A DNA stretch of 64,000 nucleotides from Marinisporobacter balticus (GTDB lineage: Bacteria; Bacillota; Clostridia; Peptostreptococcales; Thermotaleaceae), in the NCBI RefSeq assembly GCF_004345705.1, contig NZ_SLWV01000008.1:60725-124724 (forward strand), written 5' to 3'. The notes beneath the pieces were generated by a model that was given only the letters and a program-made list of their open reading frames with translations, made no database searches and was not told where the DNA came from. The position numbers and the translations under genes were made by a program. How positions within the stretch are numbered: position 1 is the first letter of the stretch; each line of letters begins with the position of its first letter. Shown here in pieces: positions 8,213-15,154 of this stretch.

Positions 8213-10542
8213 TCTTTTATATGCTTTCCTTGTTCATTTTTATATGCTCTAACAGCTTCTATCTTTTCTAATTCTTCTATTTTTTTTATAACTTCATCTA
8301 TCATTTCTTCATTTGCAACTTTGATAATCTTTTTATACTGTTTATATGCTTTTATAAATTTTTCTTGTGCTTCATATACATAAGCAAGGTTATATAACAC
8401 ATCACAATGAAAAGGTTTTAACTCTAACCCTTCCATTAAAATCTGCTCAGCTTCATCTAAATCATTGACCATCATAGCGATTACTGCTTTTATATTAATA
8501 ATTTCAATATCCGCACTTACTAATTTTTCATATTCAATGATGATACCTTTGGCTTCTATCAGATTTCCTTCTTCAACAAGTTTTTTAATACTCCTTTTGA
8601 TTTTTGTTTTATATGCTCCAAACTCTTTATTTGCTCTAATTTCTTCATTTTTCAGTTCATTTATTTCCTCTATTATTATTTCTACTCCTTCACACATATC
8701 TGGATATACTTTCAAACTTTTTCTTATGTATTGTATATATTTAACTTGATCACAATTTTTATATCTTTCTGCTATAGTCATGTACATAAAAAAAGCATCT
8801 TCATCATTTCGTGCATTATAAATTAATTCATGCTCAAGAATATACTTGCTGTATATTTGTTGTATATAATTAGTTCCTTGTTCTATATATTGTTTGAAAA
8901 CATATTTATAATCTTCTTTCTTTAATTTTCCTAAAACCAATATATTTTTTTGTAAAACCTTATTTATTCTTAATATATTTAGGTCATTTGATATTTCTTG
9001 ATTATTTAAATGTATTAAAATATAATGACTCAATTCATCATACTGCTCTGATAAATAGGTTATAAAGTTTTGTATTTTATATTCTGGTACCTTTGATAAT
9101 ATATTGGTTAATAAATATTTTTCCTTTAATAGATAATATATAACATCACCATAGTAGAATGGCAAAGTGTTAAAGTCAAGGTTTTTTATTTTTGTTAACA
9201 GTGTTTCTCCTAAATCTTTTTTGTGATTTATCATTTTCATTCTTATTTGATTTAAAATCGAATAATTTTCTTCTCCATCACTAAAAATCTTTATGATTTC
9301 TTTATTTTCTTTTTCACTAAGATTTAATCTTATATGTTCTAGACTCATTAAAAATTCATTGATTACATCTTTATTTTGGTTCAAAATTTCTCTATCATAT
9401 TTGTTTTTTAAATCCCTATATTTGTCTAATTTTATATATGCTTTTATAATCTGTGAGAATACTTTTTTTGAATACCTACTATCTTTAATTTTAGAAGCAT
9501 ATAATAAAACCTTATCATATGCTTCTAACCGATCGTACAATCTAGTTAGTTCAGCATATGCATGATCACTAAACCCTATTGAATAAGCTCCTGAAGGAAT
9601 ATTTTTCATACCTTCAGATTTATAATGATCTAGCATTTTAAAATATATATGATAATTTTTCACTGCTTCTTCATTCTTAAAATTTTTCATCTGTGCTTTT
9701 GCTAAAAAGAAATACAGATCTATATGTCCACCACTTTCTTTTATTGCTTCTTCACATATTTTTTCTAATTCTTCATACTGACCATTCCAAAAATATGCTG
9801 ATACTAACTGTATATAAATATACATACTTTTATTCAACTTTCTTTTTTCTTTCGCTACTTCATAAGCTTTCAAAGCATATTCTAATGCTTTTTCATATTC
9901 TTCATAAGCTACATATGATTGTGACAATTGAAACCAATAATAGTCATGCTCAGGATTTTCTTTTAATTGCTCTTTAAGAAGAGATACATTCCTTTCAAAC
10001 TTTCTTTTTATTTGTTCTTTATCGGTTTTTATATACCCATAATGTGTAAACTCCGTTTTCAATCTATATACTGGCTTTTTAAATACTGGTTGTTCATGGA
10101 TAACCCCTTCATACTTTAATTCGTCATCTTTTTTAAATAATCGAATCAGTGAAACTGTTATATATTTCAAATTTTTATTTTCATCTGAAATGCTTTTTAT
10201 AATCACAGATGCTGAATTGTATTTTTTGTATTGATCTGTTTTAAAAAAGGAAATCATTTCGCTCGGGTCATTTACTATTTCATCTGCATCAAGAATCCAT
10301 ACCCATTCCCCTGTAGTATAACTGATACTTATATTTCTCATCTCTGCAAAATTATTATTCCATGGTTGAAAATAGACTTTATCTGTATACCTTCTGGCTA
10401 TTTCTACCGTATCATCTTTTGATCCTGTATCTACTATAATCAACTCAGAATCTATCTCATCCATGATAGGCTGTAAGCTTTTGAGACATTGGTCTAGATA
10501 TTTTGATTCATTCTTTACCATCATTGCTATACTTAATTTCAT
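8206..10542 (-). CDS. Family 2 glycosyltransferase fused to a long TPR domain, probable flagellin glycosyltransferase
   Basis: This 778-residue protein has an N-terminal GT2 domain (LSIAMMVKNESKYLDQCLKSL, IIVDTGSKDDT, then WILDADEIVND near residue 85) followed by several hundred residues of helical repeats with TPR-like pairs, for example around residues 205-240 and again at the C-terminus (residues 690-740). Such GT2-TPR fusions are common beside clostridial flagellin genes and are linked to O-glycosylation of flagellin. Here it lies immediately downstream of flagellin gene 1 on the same strand, with only the flagellin terminator between. ATG at 10542 has AAGGGGTG upstream. The role in flagellin modification is inferred from position and domain order. 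Confidence 0.8.
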   Translation of the reverse strand: MKLSIAMMVKNESKYLDQCLKSLQPIMDEIDSELIIVDTGSKDDTVEIARRYTDKVYFQPWNNNFAEMRNISISYTTGEWVWILDADEIVNDPSEMISFFKTDQYKKYNSASVIIKSISDENKNLKYITVSLIRLFKKDDELKYEGVIHEQPVFKKPVYRLKTEFTHYGYIKTDKEQIKRKFERNVSLLKEQLKENPEHDYYWFQLSQSYVAYEEYEKALEYALKAYEVAKEKRKLNKSMYIYIQLVSAYFWNGQYEELEKICEEAIKESGGHIDLYFFLAKAQMKNFKNEEAVKNYHIYFKMLDHYKSEGMKNIPSGAYSIGFSDHAYAELTRLYDRLEAYDKVLLYASKIKDSRYSKKVFSQIIKAYIKLDKYRDLKNKYDREILNQNKDVINEFLMSLEHIRLNLSEKENKEIIKIFSDGEENYSILNQIRMKMINHKKDLGETLLTKIKNLDFNTLPFYYGDVIYYLLKEKYLLTNILSKVPEYKIQNFITYLSEQYDELSHYILIHLNNQEISNDLNILRINKVLQKNILVLGKLKKEDYKYVFKQYIEQGTNYIQQIYSKYILEHELIYNARNDEDAFFMYMTIAERYKNCDQVKYIQYIRKSLKVYPDMCEGVEIIIEEINELKNEEIRANKEFGAYKTKIKRSIKKLVEEGNLIEAKGIIIEYEKLVSADIEIINIKAVIAMMVNDLDEAEQILMEGLELKPFHCDVLYNLAYVYEAQEKFIKAYKQYKKIIKVANEEMIDEVIKKIEELEKIEAVRAYKNEQGKHIKEY

Positions 10543-10584
10543 GTCATCACCCCTTAGCCACTATAATAAAAATATCCTTTCTTA

Positions 10585-10614
10585 TAAAAAAAGAGAGTGG
10601 AACCATCCACCCTC
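10585..10614 (-). terminator. Rho-independent terminator of flagellin gene 1
   Basis: On the minus strand an 8-bp stem GAGGGTGG/CCACTCTC (one G-U pair) is followed by a run of seven or more T. It lies 16 bp after the flagellin 1 stop. Confidence 0.75.
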
Positions 10615-10630
10615 CTCTTCTTATTTTTTA

Positions 10631-11398
10631 TTATCTTAATAACTGAATTACTCCTTGAGGAGCTTGGTTTGCTTGTGCAAGCATTGCTTGAGAAGCTTGA
10701 AGTAATATATTGTTCTTTGTTAATGTACTCATTTCCTTTGCCATGTCTGTATCTCTGATACGTGATTCTGCAGCTTGTAGATTTTCTGCAGTTGTGTTTA
10801 AACTCTCTACTCTATGCTCTAACCTATTTTGATGTGCACCAAATGTTGATCTTGCTGTATTAATAGTATTAATTGAAGTTTCTACATTTGCAGTAGTTGA
10901 TGTAGATGTTAAAGTTTGACCAGCTACATTGATTCCAACAGCAAGCGCATCTGTATCATCATCACTTACTACTACGCTGATCGTTCCAGCAAACACCTTT
11001 GTACCGTTGAATTCTGTTTTACTGATAATATCATCAATTTCAGTTCCAAGTTGTGTCATCTCAAGCTCTAAGTTTGTTTTATCATCAGCATTATATGTTC
11101 CATTCGCCTTTTGTACTGTAAGTTCTTTTAATCTTGTCAACATAGAACTAACTTCATTCAATGCACCCTCAGCAGTTTGAATATAAGATACACCATCTTG
11201 TGCATTTTTTGAAGCTTGCTCTAAACCTCTGATTTGTCCTCTCATTTTCTCTGAGATAGAAAGTCCTGCAGCATCATCTGCGCCTCTATTGATTCTTAAA
11301 CCTGATGATAATTTTTCCATACCCTTTGAAGCACTGTTTGTAGCTACACCCATTTGTCTGTGCGTGTTGATTGCCATTAAGTTGTTGTTAATTCTCAT
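10631..11398 (-). CDS. hag: Flagellin, copy 1
   Basis: The 255-residue protein has the conserved flagellin N-terminus MRINNNLMAINTHRQMG and C-terminus with SRIRDTDMAKEMSTLTKNNILLQ and QANQAPQGVIQLLR. The central variable domain is very short, so the filament protein is essentially D0/D1. It is almost identical to copy 2 at 13515-14282; the 3' parts of the two genes are nearly base-for-base the same. The leader has a hairpin with GGA in its loop and a second GGA motif over the ribosome-binding site. I see no sigma-D-like promoter directly upstream, so it may rely on read-through from csrA1. Confidence 0.95.
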   Translation of the reverse strand: MRINNNLMAINTHRQMGVATNSASKGMEKLSSGLRINRGADDAAGLSISEKMRGQIRGLEQASKNAQDGVSYIQTAEGALNEVSSMLTRLKELTVQKANGTYNADDKTNLELEMTQLGTEIDDIISKTEFNGTKVFAGTISVVVSDDDTDALAVGINVAGQTLTSTSTTANVETSINTINTARSTFGAHQNRLEHRVESLNTTAENLQAAESRIRDTDMAKEMSTLTKNNILLQASQAMLAQANQAPQGVIQLLR

Positions 11399-11406
11399 TG
11401 TTTATT

Positions 11407-11445
11407 CCTCCTTGAGTTTTGTTTTTGTGAGCTTCCATTCTCACA
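11407..11445 (-). promoter_or_regulatory. CsrA-type binding sites in the flagellin 1 leader
   Basis: Site 1 (11426-11445) is a 6-bp stem TGTGAG/CTCACA with loop AATGGAAG, which exposes GGA. Site 2 (11407-11416) is CTCAAGGAGG, which matches the CANGGANG core and is also the ribosome-binding site. The arrangement, one upstream hairpin plus one site on the Shine-Dalgarno, is that known for CsrA repression of hag in Bacillus subtilis. Binding here is predicted, not shown. Confidence 0.65.
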
Positions 11446-11495
11446 TTTTATATAATAAACATCACAACTTATAAGTTGTTAAGATGCTTATTGGT

Positions 11496-11578
11496 AAAAT
11501 AAAAGGACGAGCTAATTTATATGACCCTATCTGAGCATCCTGCCCCCATAGTCATAAAAATCAACTCGTCCCTGAGCT
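11496..11578 (-). terminator. Terminator-like hairpin with embedded CsrA-type motifs between csrA1 and flagellin 1
   Basis: Read on the minus strand, the base stem pairs GGACGAGTT with AGCTCGTCC (11505-11571), extended by an imperfect inner stem, and is followed by TTTTATTTT. Its 5' arm is part of a second, mutually exclusive small hairpin AGCTC-AGGGAC-GAGTT (11563-11578) with GGA in a hexaloop. A third possible CsrA-type hairpin, GGGC-AGGAT-GCTC (11533-11545), lies in the apical loop. It may be a simple csrA1 terminator or an attenuator controlling read-through into flagellin 1. Confidence 0.6.
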
Positions 11579-11589
11579 AAAATTTTCAA

Positions 11590-11763
11590 TTATCTTGCTT
11601 GTTGCATATTTTTTTCTTCATAGAGCTCTCCACGAACAATTCTTATGTCTCTTGGAGCATCTATCGCAAGTCTTAAATCTCCATCCTTGCTTTTTACTAC
11701 CTCTACTTTTATGTTGTTGTTGATCATAACATATTCTCCCGGCTTTCTGCCGATTACTAACAT
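11590..11763 (-). CDS. csrA: Carbon storage regulator CsrA, short form (CsrA1)
   Basis: The 57-residue protein is an RNA-binding translational regulator. It starts MLVIGRKPGEYVMI at ATG 11763, with GAGGAGG nine bases upstream; an in-frame ATG at 11784 overlaps weaker signals. The RNA-contact residue R44 of the IVRGELY stretch is present. The protein ends seven residues after the core fold and lacks the C-terminal extension that CsrA2 has and that FliW contacts in Bacillus. It stands between two terminator-like hairpins, downstream of two sigma-D-like promoters and upstream of flagellin 1. It may therefore be a flagellar CsrA not controlled by FliW; that is an inference. Confidence 0.92.
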   Translation of the reverse strand: MLVIGRKPGEYVMINNNIKVEVVKSKDGDLRLAIDAPRDIRIVRGELYEEKNMQQAR

Positions 11764-11935
11764 AATATTTCCTCCTCGAAACATAACTCCTTAATATATT
11801 TAGCACTAAAAGACTATATACATAATAACATATCTTTGTGTCGAACCATGTAGAATTTTGGTTTTATTTCATTATTTTTCTTTATTTTATATATATTTAC
11901 AAATATAAAATATTTATTTCTAAATATTCTATACC

Positions 11936-12022
11936 AAAAGACGAGTTAGCAATTCTTGTTTTATGCATTTGCAAAAACAAGAATTGCCAACTCGTCCCTG
12001 AGTTGAATAATCATCCATGATT
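11936..12022 (-). ncRNA. Leader/attenuator or short RNA upstream of csrA1 with two CsrA-type hairpins
   Basis: On the minus strand, the first hairpin is AATC-ATGGAT-GATT (12009-12022) and the second AACTC-AGGGAC-GAGTT (11989-12004), each with GGA in a hexaloop. The second overlaps the 5' arm of a long terminator-like hairpin (11940-11996; 23-bp stem with one G-U pair, extended further in the loop) followed by TTTT. The start would be near 12034 from the sigma-D-like promoter, giving a terminated RNA of about 95-100 nt. Either a CsrA-controlled attenuator for csrA1 or a CsrA-binding small RNA fits. Structure is read from the sequence; function is inferred. Confidence 0.55.
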
Positions 12023-12040
12023 GTTTGTTGTTCATATATT

Positions 12041-12068
12041 ATATCGGCTGTTTTATAATTATACTTTA
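12041..12068 (-). promoter_or_regulatory. Sigma-D-like promoter P1 of the csrA1 leader
   Basis: TAAA (12065-12068), a 16-bp spacer, then GCCGATAT (12041-12048) on the minus strand. The -10 is a perfect match to the flagellar sigma-D (SigD/FliA) consensus and the spacing is within one base of optimum. Confidence 0.75.
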
Positions 12069-12143
12069 GTAGTAATTTAAACTTTTTTTCATTTTTATGT
12101 TAAAAAATATTCATATGATATTTTATGTTTGCTCTCATTAAAT

Positions 12144-12171
12144 ATATCGACCCTTTTGTTACTATACTTTA
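12144..12171 (-). promoter_or_regulatory. Sigma-D-like promoter P2 upstream of the csrA1 leader
   Basis: TAAA (12168-12171), 16-bp spacer, GTCGATAT (12144-12151) on the minus strand, just after the fliB stop. One mismatch in the -10. Together with P1 it makes a tandem pair about 103 bp apart. Confidence 0.55.
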
Positions 12172-12190
12172 GTCTTACTTAAAATTTCCC

Positions 12191-13429
12191 TTAGTTTTTT
12201 ATTAAAAGAAGCAGATACGTTAATGTTAAATATTTATTTTCTTTTAAAAACTCCATGATTTCTCCTAAAAACGCTTGATCATGCTCTACTACTTTAGAAA
12301 ATGATTGTATGAGTTTCACCACATACTCTGTACAAAATGCATTCTTATGAAAAGCTGCCATTCCGACAAGATACATTTTTATCAGTGCATAATGTATGAT
12401 CATCAAGGTATACTCTTCAAATAAACTTTTGTTTTTAGAAAATGGAAACAATAAACGAAATACATAATTTACCAAATAATTTTCTAAAATATATTCCTGC
12501 TTGTTCATATATGGATGATAATATAATTCATAAGCTTCCTTATAATGCTTGATTATTTCATTTTCATCATTTTGTTTAAGCTCTTGTACAAATTCATTAT
12601 GACATTCAATAAATCTTTTATTACTAAAACCTTTTTTCGTTCGTTTATTCATAATCTCCTTTAACAATTCAATCTGAATATTCTCATTCACAGGAATTTC
12701 TTCTAATAATGTATCAAATATGCCTTTTTCAATTCCTTCTATATACTCTTCAATCAACATAGGAATTTCTTCAATCTTATTTTTTTGAATAATCTCTTCT
12801 ATTCCATGATAAAAATTTCCTAAAATAATCAATCTTTCCCATAATTCATATTCTCTTGCTTGCAGCACTTGGATGGTAAATATTCTAAGCTCCCAAAAGT
12901 ATTTTTGTTCCTTATTTTTACAGCTATGATTATTGGTATTGACTATTTTTCCATGAACTTTTTCAAGATCTATTTCTTCCTCTACTTGCTCAAACTCCAT
13001 TTTTGCTGGATTTAACAATGCAAGACGGACAACTTCAGGGCAGGATGTTTCACCAGATTTTTCTATGACGCCATTCACCATACTATATTTTCTTGGGTAA
13101 CCGGTGCAGGTATTACAAAGATATTCTTCCCCTAGTTTAGCATGTATGTTGCACCATCCATCTTGCGTTAAAAATGTGCATCTACCCTCTTCTGTTAATT
13201 TGAATTGGGCATAACTATAATCTGTAGGTTCTTTACGGTTTCTAACTATATTTTTATCAAATTCTTTTTTCAATTCTGACTGACTGCATTTTTTATATTT
13301 CTTATATGCTTTTTTATCTATTGTAATTCCCCATCCTGCACAACATGTATCTTCGCAATCAGATCCTATACATTTAAATTTCTCCATATACTGTGGCATT
13401 AATTGGGTTATTTTTTTCACATTTGTCAT
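12191..13429 (-). CDS. fliB: Flagellin lysine-N-methylase (FliB family)
   Basis: The 412-residue protein has the FliB N-terminal cysteine block: YMEKFKCIGSDCEDTCCAGWGI, then CTFLTQDGWCNIHAKLGEEYLC and CTGYPRKY, a CxxxCxxxCC-type iron-sulfur signature. FliB methylates surface lysines of flagellin. It is encoded between the two flagellin genes, which supports this substrate. The C-terminal two thirds are helical and poorly conserved, as usual in the family. ATG at 13429 has GGAAGTG upstream. Two sigma-D-like promoters follow its stop. Confidence 0.85.
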   Translation of the reverse strand: MTNVKKITQLMPQYMEKFKCIGSDCEDTCCAGWGITIDKKAYKKYKKCSQSELKKEFDKNIVRNRKEPTDYSYAQFKLTEEGRCTFLTQDGWCNIHAKLGEEYLCNTCTGYPRKYSMVNGVIEKSGETSCPEVVRLALLNPAKMEFEQVEEEIDLEKVHGKIVNTNNHSCKNKEQKYFWELRIFTIQVLQAREYELWERLIILGNFYHGIEEIIQKNKIEEIPMLIEEYIEGIEKGIFDTLLEEIPVNENIQIELLKEIMNKRTKKGFSNKRFIECHNEFVQELKQNDENEIIKHYKEAYELYYHPYMNKQEYILENYLVNYVFRLLFPFSKNKSLFEEYTLMIIHYALIKMYLVGMAAFHKNAFCTEYVVKLIQSFSKVVEHDQAFLGEIMEFLKENKYLTLTYLLLLIKN

Positions 13430-13474
13430 TATGCTTTCACTTCCTTTAGAAAACTTTATGCGTCTTATTATAGG

Positions 13475-13503
13475 AAAAGAGTCAGAGAATAATTCCCTGA
13501 CTC
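13475..13503 (-). terminator. Rho-independent terminator of flagellin gene 2
   Basis: Perfect inverted repeat with outer arms GAGTCAG/CTGACTC followed by TTTT on the minus strand, 11 bp after the flagellin 2 stop. Confidence 0.75.
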
Positions 13504-13514
13504 CTTATATATCA

Positions 13515-14282
13515 TTATCTCAATAACTGAAGTACTCCTTGAGGAGCTTGGTTTGCTTGTGCAAGCATTGCTTGAGAAGCTTGAAGTAATATATTGTTCT
13601 TTGTTAATGTACTCATTTCCTTTGCCATGTCTGTATCTCTGATACGTGATTCTGCAGCTTGTAGATTTTCTGCAGTTGTGTTTAAACTCTCTACTCTATG
13701 CTCTAACCTATTTTGATGTGCACCAAATGTTGATCTCGCTGTATTAATAGCATTAATTGAAGTTTCTACATCTGCAGTTGCTGATGCAGATGTTAAAGTT
13801 TGAGCAGCAACCACAGCTCCAACAGCAAGCACATCTAGATCGTCATCGCTTACTACTACATTGATTGTTGCAGCAAACGCGTTTGTACCGTTGAATTCTG
13901 TGTTAGCGATAATATCATCAATTTCAGTTCCAAGTTGTGTCATCTCAAGTTCTAAATTTGTTATATCATCAGCATTATATGTTCCATTAGCCTTCTGTAC
14001 TGTAAGTTCTTTTAATCTTGTCAGCATAGAACTAACTTCGTTCAATGCACCCTCAGCAGTTTGAATATAAGATACACCATCTTGTGCATTTTTTGAAGCT
14101 TGTTCTAAACCTCTGATTTGTCCTCTCATTTTCTCTGAGATAGAAAGTCCTGCAGCATCATCTGCGCCTCTATTGATTCTTAAACCTGATGATAATTTTT
14201 CCATGCCCTTTGAAGCACTGTTTGTAGCGATACCCATTTGTCTGTGTGTGTTGATTGCCATTAAGTTGTTGTTAATTCTCAT
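13515..14282 (-). CDS. hag: Flagellin, copy 2
   Basis: Same 255-residue length and ends as copy 1. Differences cluster in residues 130-190 (for example NAFAATINVVVSDDDLDVLAVG here against KVFAGTISVVV and DALAVG in copy 1). The start is ATG at 14282, preceded by GGGAGGAATTAGC; a further in-frame ATG upstream would place 14 non-conserved residues on the protein and covers a CsrA-type hairpin, so I reject it. It has a canonical sigma-D promoter, a hairpin in the leader, and two CsrA-type sites. It should be the strongly transcribed copy. Confidence 0.95.
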   Translation of the reverse strand: MRINNNLMAINTHRQMGIATNSASKGMEKLSSGLRINRGADDAAGLSISEKMRGQIRGLEQASKNAQDGVSYIQTAEGALNEVSSMLTRLKELTVQKANGTYNADDITNLELEMTQLGTEIDDIIANTEFNGTNAFAATINVVVSDDDLDVLAVGAVVAAQTLTSASATADVETSINAINTARSTFGAHQNRLEHRVESLNTTAENLQAAESRIRDTDMAKEMSTLTKNNILLQASQAMLAQANQAPQGVLQLLR

Positions 14283-14285
14283 GCT

Positions 14286-14323
14286 AATTCCTCCCTGAAT
14301 TATATTTTTTGGCATCCCTGCCA
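14286..14323 (-). promoter_or_regulatory. Two CsrA-type hairpins in the flagellin 2 leader, one on the ribosome-binding site
   Basis: Site 1 (14310-14323) is TGGC-AGGGAT-GCCA, a GGA hexaloop on a perfect 4-bp stem. Site 2 (14286-14301) is AATTC-AGGGAG-GAATT, a perfect 5-bp stem whose loop is the Shine-Dalgarno sequence. Both match the ANGGA-in-loop rule for CsrA. CsrA binding would hide the ribosome-binding site. Confidence 0.75.
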
Positions 14324-14334
14324 TTTTTTTATTA

Positions 14335-14366
14335 AAACAATACTTTTTCGGCCGATAAAAAGTATT
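14335..14366 (-). terminator. Hairpin with T-run in the flagellin 2 leader, probable csrA2 terminator
   Basis: A 10-bp AT-rich stem AATACTTTTT/AAAAAGTATT is followed by GTTTT on the minus strand. It lies 52 bp after the csrA2 stop, so it may end the flgK-fliW-csrA2 transcript. It also lies downstream of the sigma-D promoter of flagellin 2, so the flagellin mRNA must read through it or use it as a 5' stabilising structure. Confidence 0.5.
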
Positions 14367-14383
14367 ATTTTCTTATATTATAG

Positions 14384-14410
14384 TTATCGGACAAAACAAT
14401 TTCTACTTTA
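14384..14410 (-). promoter_or_regulatory. Sigma-D promoter of flagellin gene 2
   Basis: TAAA (14407-14410), exactly 15 bp, then TCCGATAA (14384-14391) on the minus strand: a close match to TAAA-N15-GCCGATAA of flagellar sigma-D promoters. It overlaps the end region of csrA2 and stands about 100 bp before the flagellin start. Confidence 0.8.
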
Positions 14411-14417
14411 TAGTTTT

Positions 14418-14645
14418 TTATTTATTTTTTAATTTTTTTTTTAAGTCTCCAAGGTTTATTTGAATATTTGTCGCATCCATATTTTCTTTTTGAATTTCAA
14501 CATATACTTCTTTTCTCAATATTTCAATATCCTTAGGCGCTTTGATGCCTAGTTTCACTTTTCCATCAGCGATTTGTAACACTTGAATTTCTACTTTCCC
14601 ATCAATGATAATGCTTTCTTCTTTTTTTCTTGTCAGTATTAGCAA
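14418..14645 (-). CDS. csrA: Carbon storage regulator CsrA, long form (CsrA2)
   Basis: 75 residues, starting with TTG (14645) seven or eight bases after GGAGG: MLILTRKKEESIIIDG, R44 in EILRKEVY. Beyond the core fold it has an extension of about 20 residues (NMDATNIQINLGDLKKKLKNK) comparable to that of Bacillus CsrA, which forms part of the FliW contact. It lies 12 bp after fliW, the standard arrangement for FliW-CsrA partner switching: FliW released from flagellin holds CsrA, and free CsrA represses flagellin translation. Confidence 0.93.
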   Translation of the reverse strand: MLILTRKKEESIIIDGKVEIQVLQIADGKVKLGIKAPKDIEILRKEVYVEIQKENMDATNIQINLGDLKKKLKNK

Positions 14646-14657
14646 ATCAACGCCCTC

Positions 14658-15095
14658 CTAACCTTTTTTTTCTTGAAAGATATAATATTTCAGTGGATAG
14701 CGTTCATCCTCTAATACGAATTGTTTTCCTATTTTTTTATGAATATTGATAATAACAGGTGCTTTAAGATTTGCCGTGATCTTTTCAACATTTTCGGGTA
14801 TCACTATAATAGATAAAATCATCACGTCTTCATATTTTTCTATTTGAAGCTGTTTTACAATCCTGTCAGGTATTTCAAAATCATAATCCTCTTTGATTTC
14901 AAAAGGATTCACCACTACAAATGTTAAATCTGAATTATCTACGCACTGTAGCCAGTGAAAGTCATTTTCTGTATCTGGGTTTTTGATCACCACATATTGC
15001 TTAAAATCCTCAAATGCTGGTATTCCTTCTGGAAAATTTATAATGGTTTCATCTTTTATTTCTATTTCTCCAAAATGTCTTGTTTGAATGATCAA
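14658..15095 (-). CDS. fliW: Flagellar assembly factor FliW
   Basis: The 145-residue protein antagonises CsrA and binds flagellin. The start is taken as TTG at 15095, giving MIIQTRHFGEIEI in line with other FliW proteins; an ATG 18 bp upstream lies inside the ribosome-binding site GAGAGGTGG. Family features include the INFPEGIPAFEDFKQYVV stretch, WLQCVDNSDLTFVVVNPF and the APVIINIHKKIGKQFVLED C-terminal region. It is followed by csrA2 and preceded by DUF6470 and flgL. Confidence 0.93.
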   Translation of the reverse strand: MIIQTRHFGEIEIKDETIINFPEGIPAFEDFKQYVVIKNPDTENDFHWLQCVDNSDLTFVVVNPFEIKEDYDFEIPDRIVKQLQIEKYEDVMILSIIVIPENVEKITANLKAPVIINIHKKIGKQFVLEDERYPLKYYIFQEKKG

Positions 15096-15154
15096 TTTAA
15101 ACCACCTCTCCATACATTAAGGCCATTATAAAAATCATATAATGACCTTAATGA

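Noticed and set aside
11618..11806. A second open frame of 62 codons over csrA1, same strand
   Set aside because: It is out of frame with the clearly conserved CsrA protein and has no recognisable motif or better ribosome-binding site.
11505..12004. A known riboswitch class (c-di-GMP, guanidine or SAM types) for the GGACGAG hairpins near csrA1
   Set aside because: The conserved cores of these classes are absent; the shared features are a GGA hexaloop and a terminator stem, which fit CsrA sites better.
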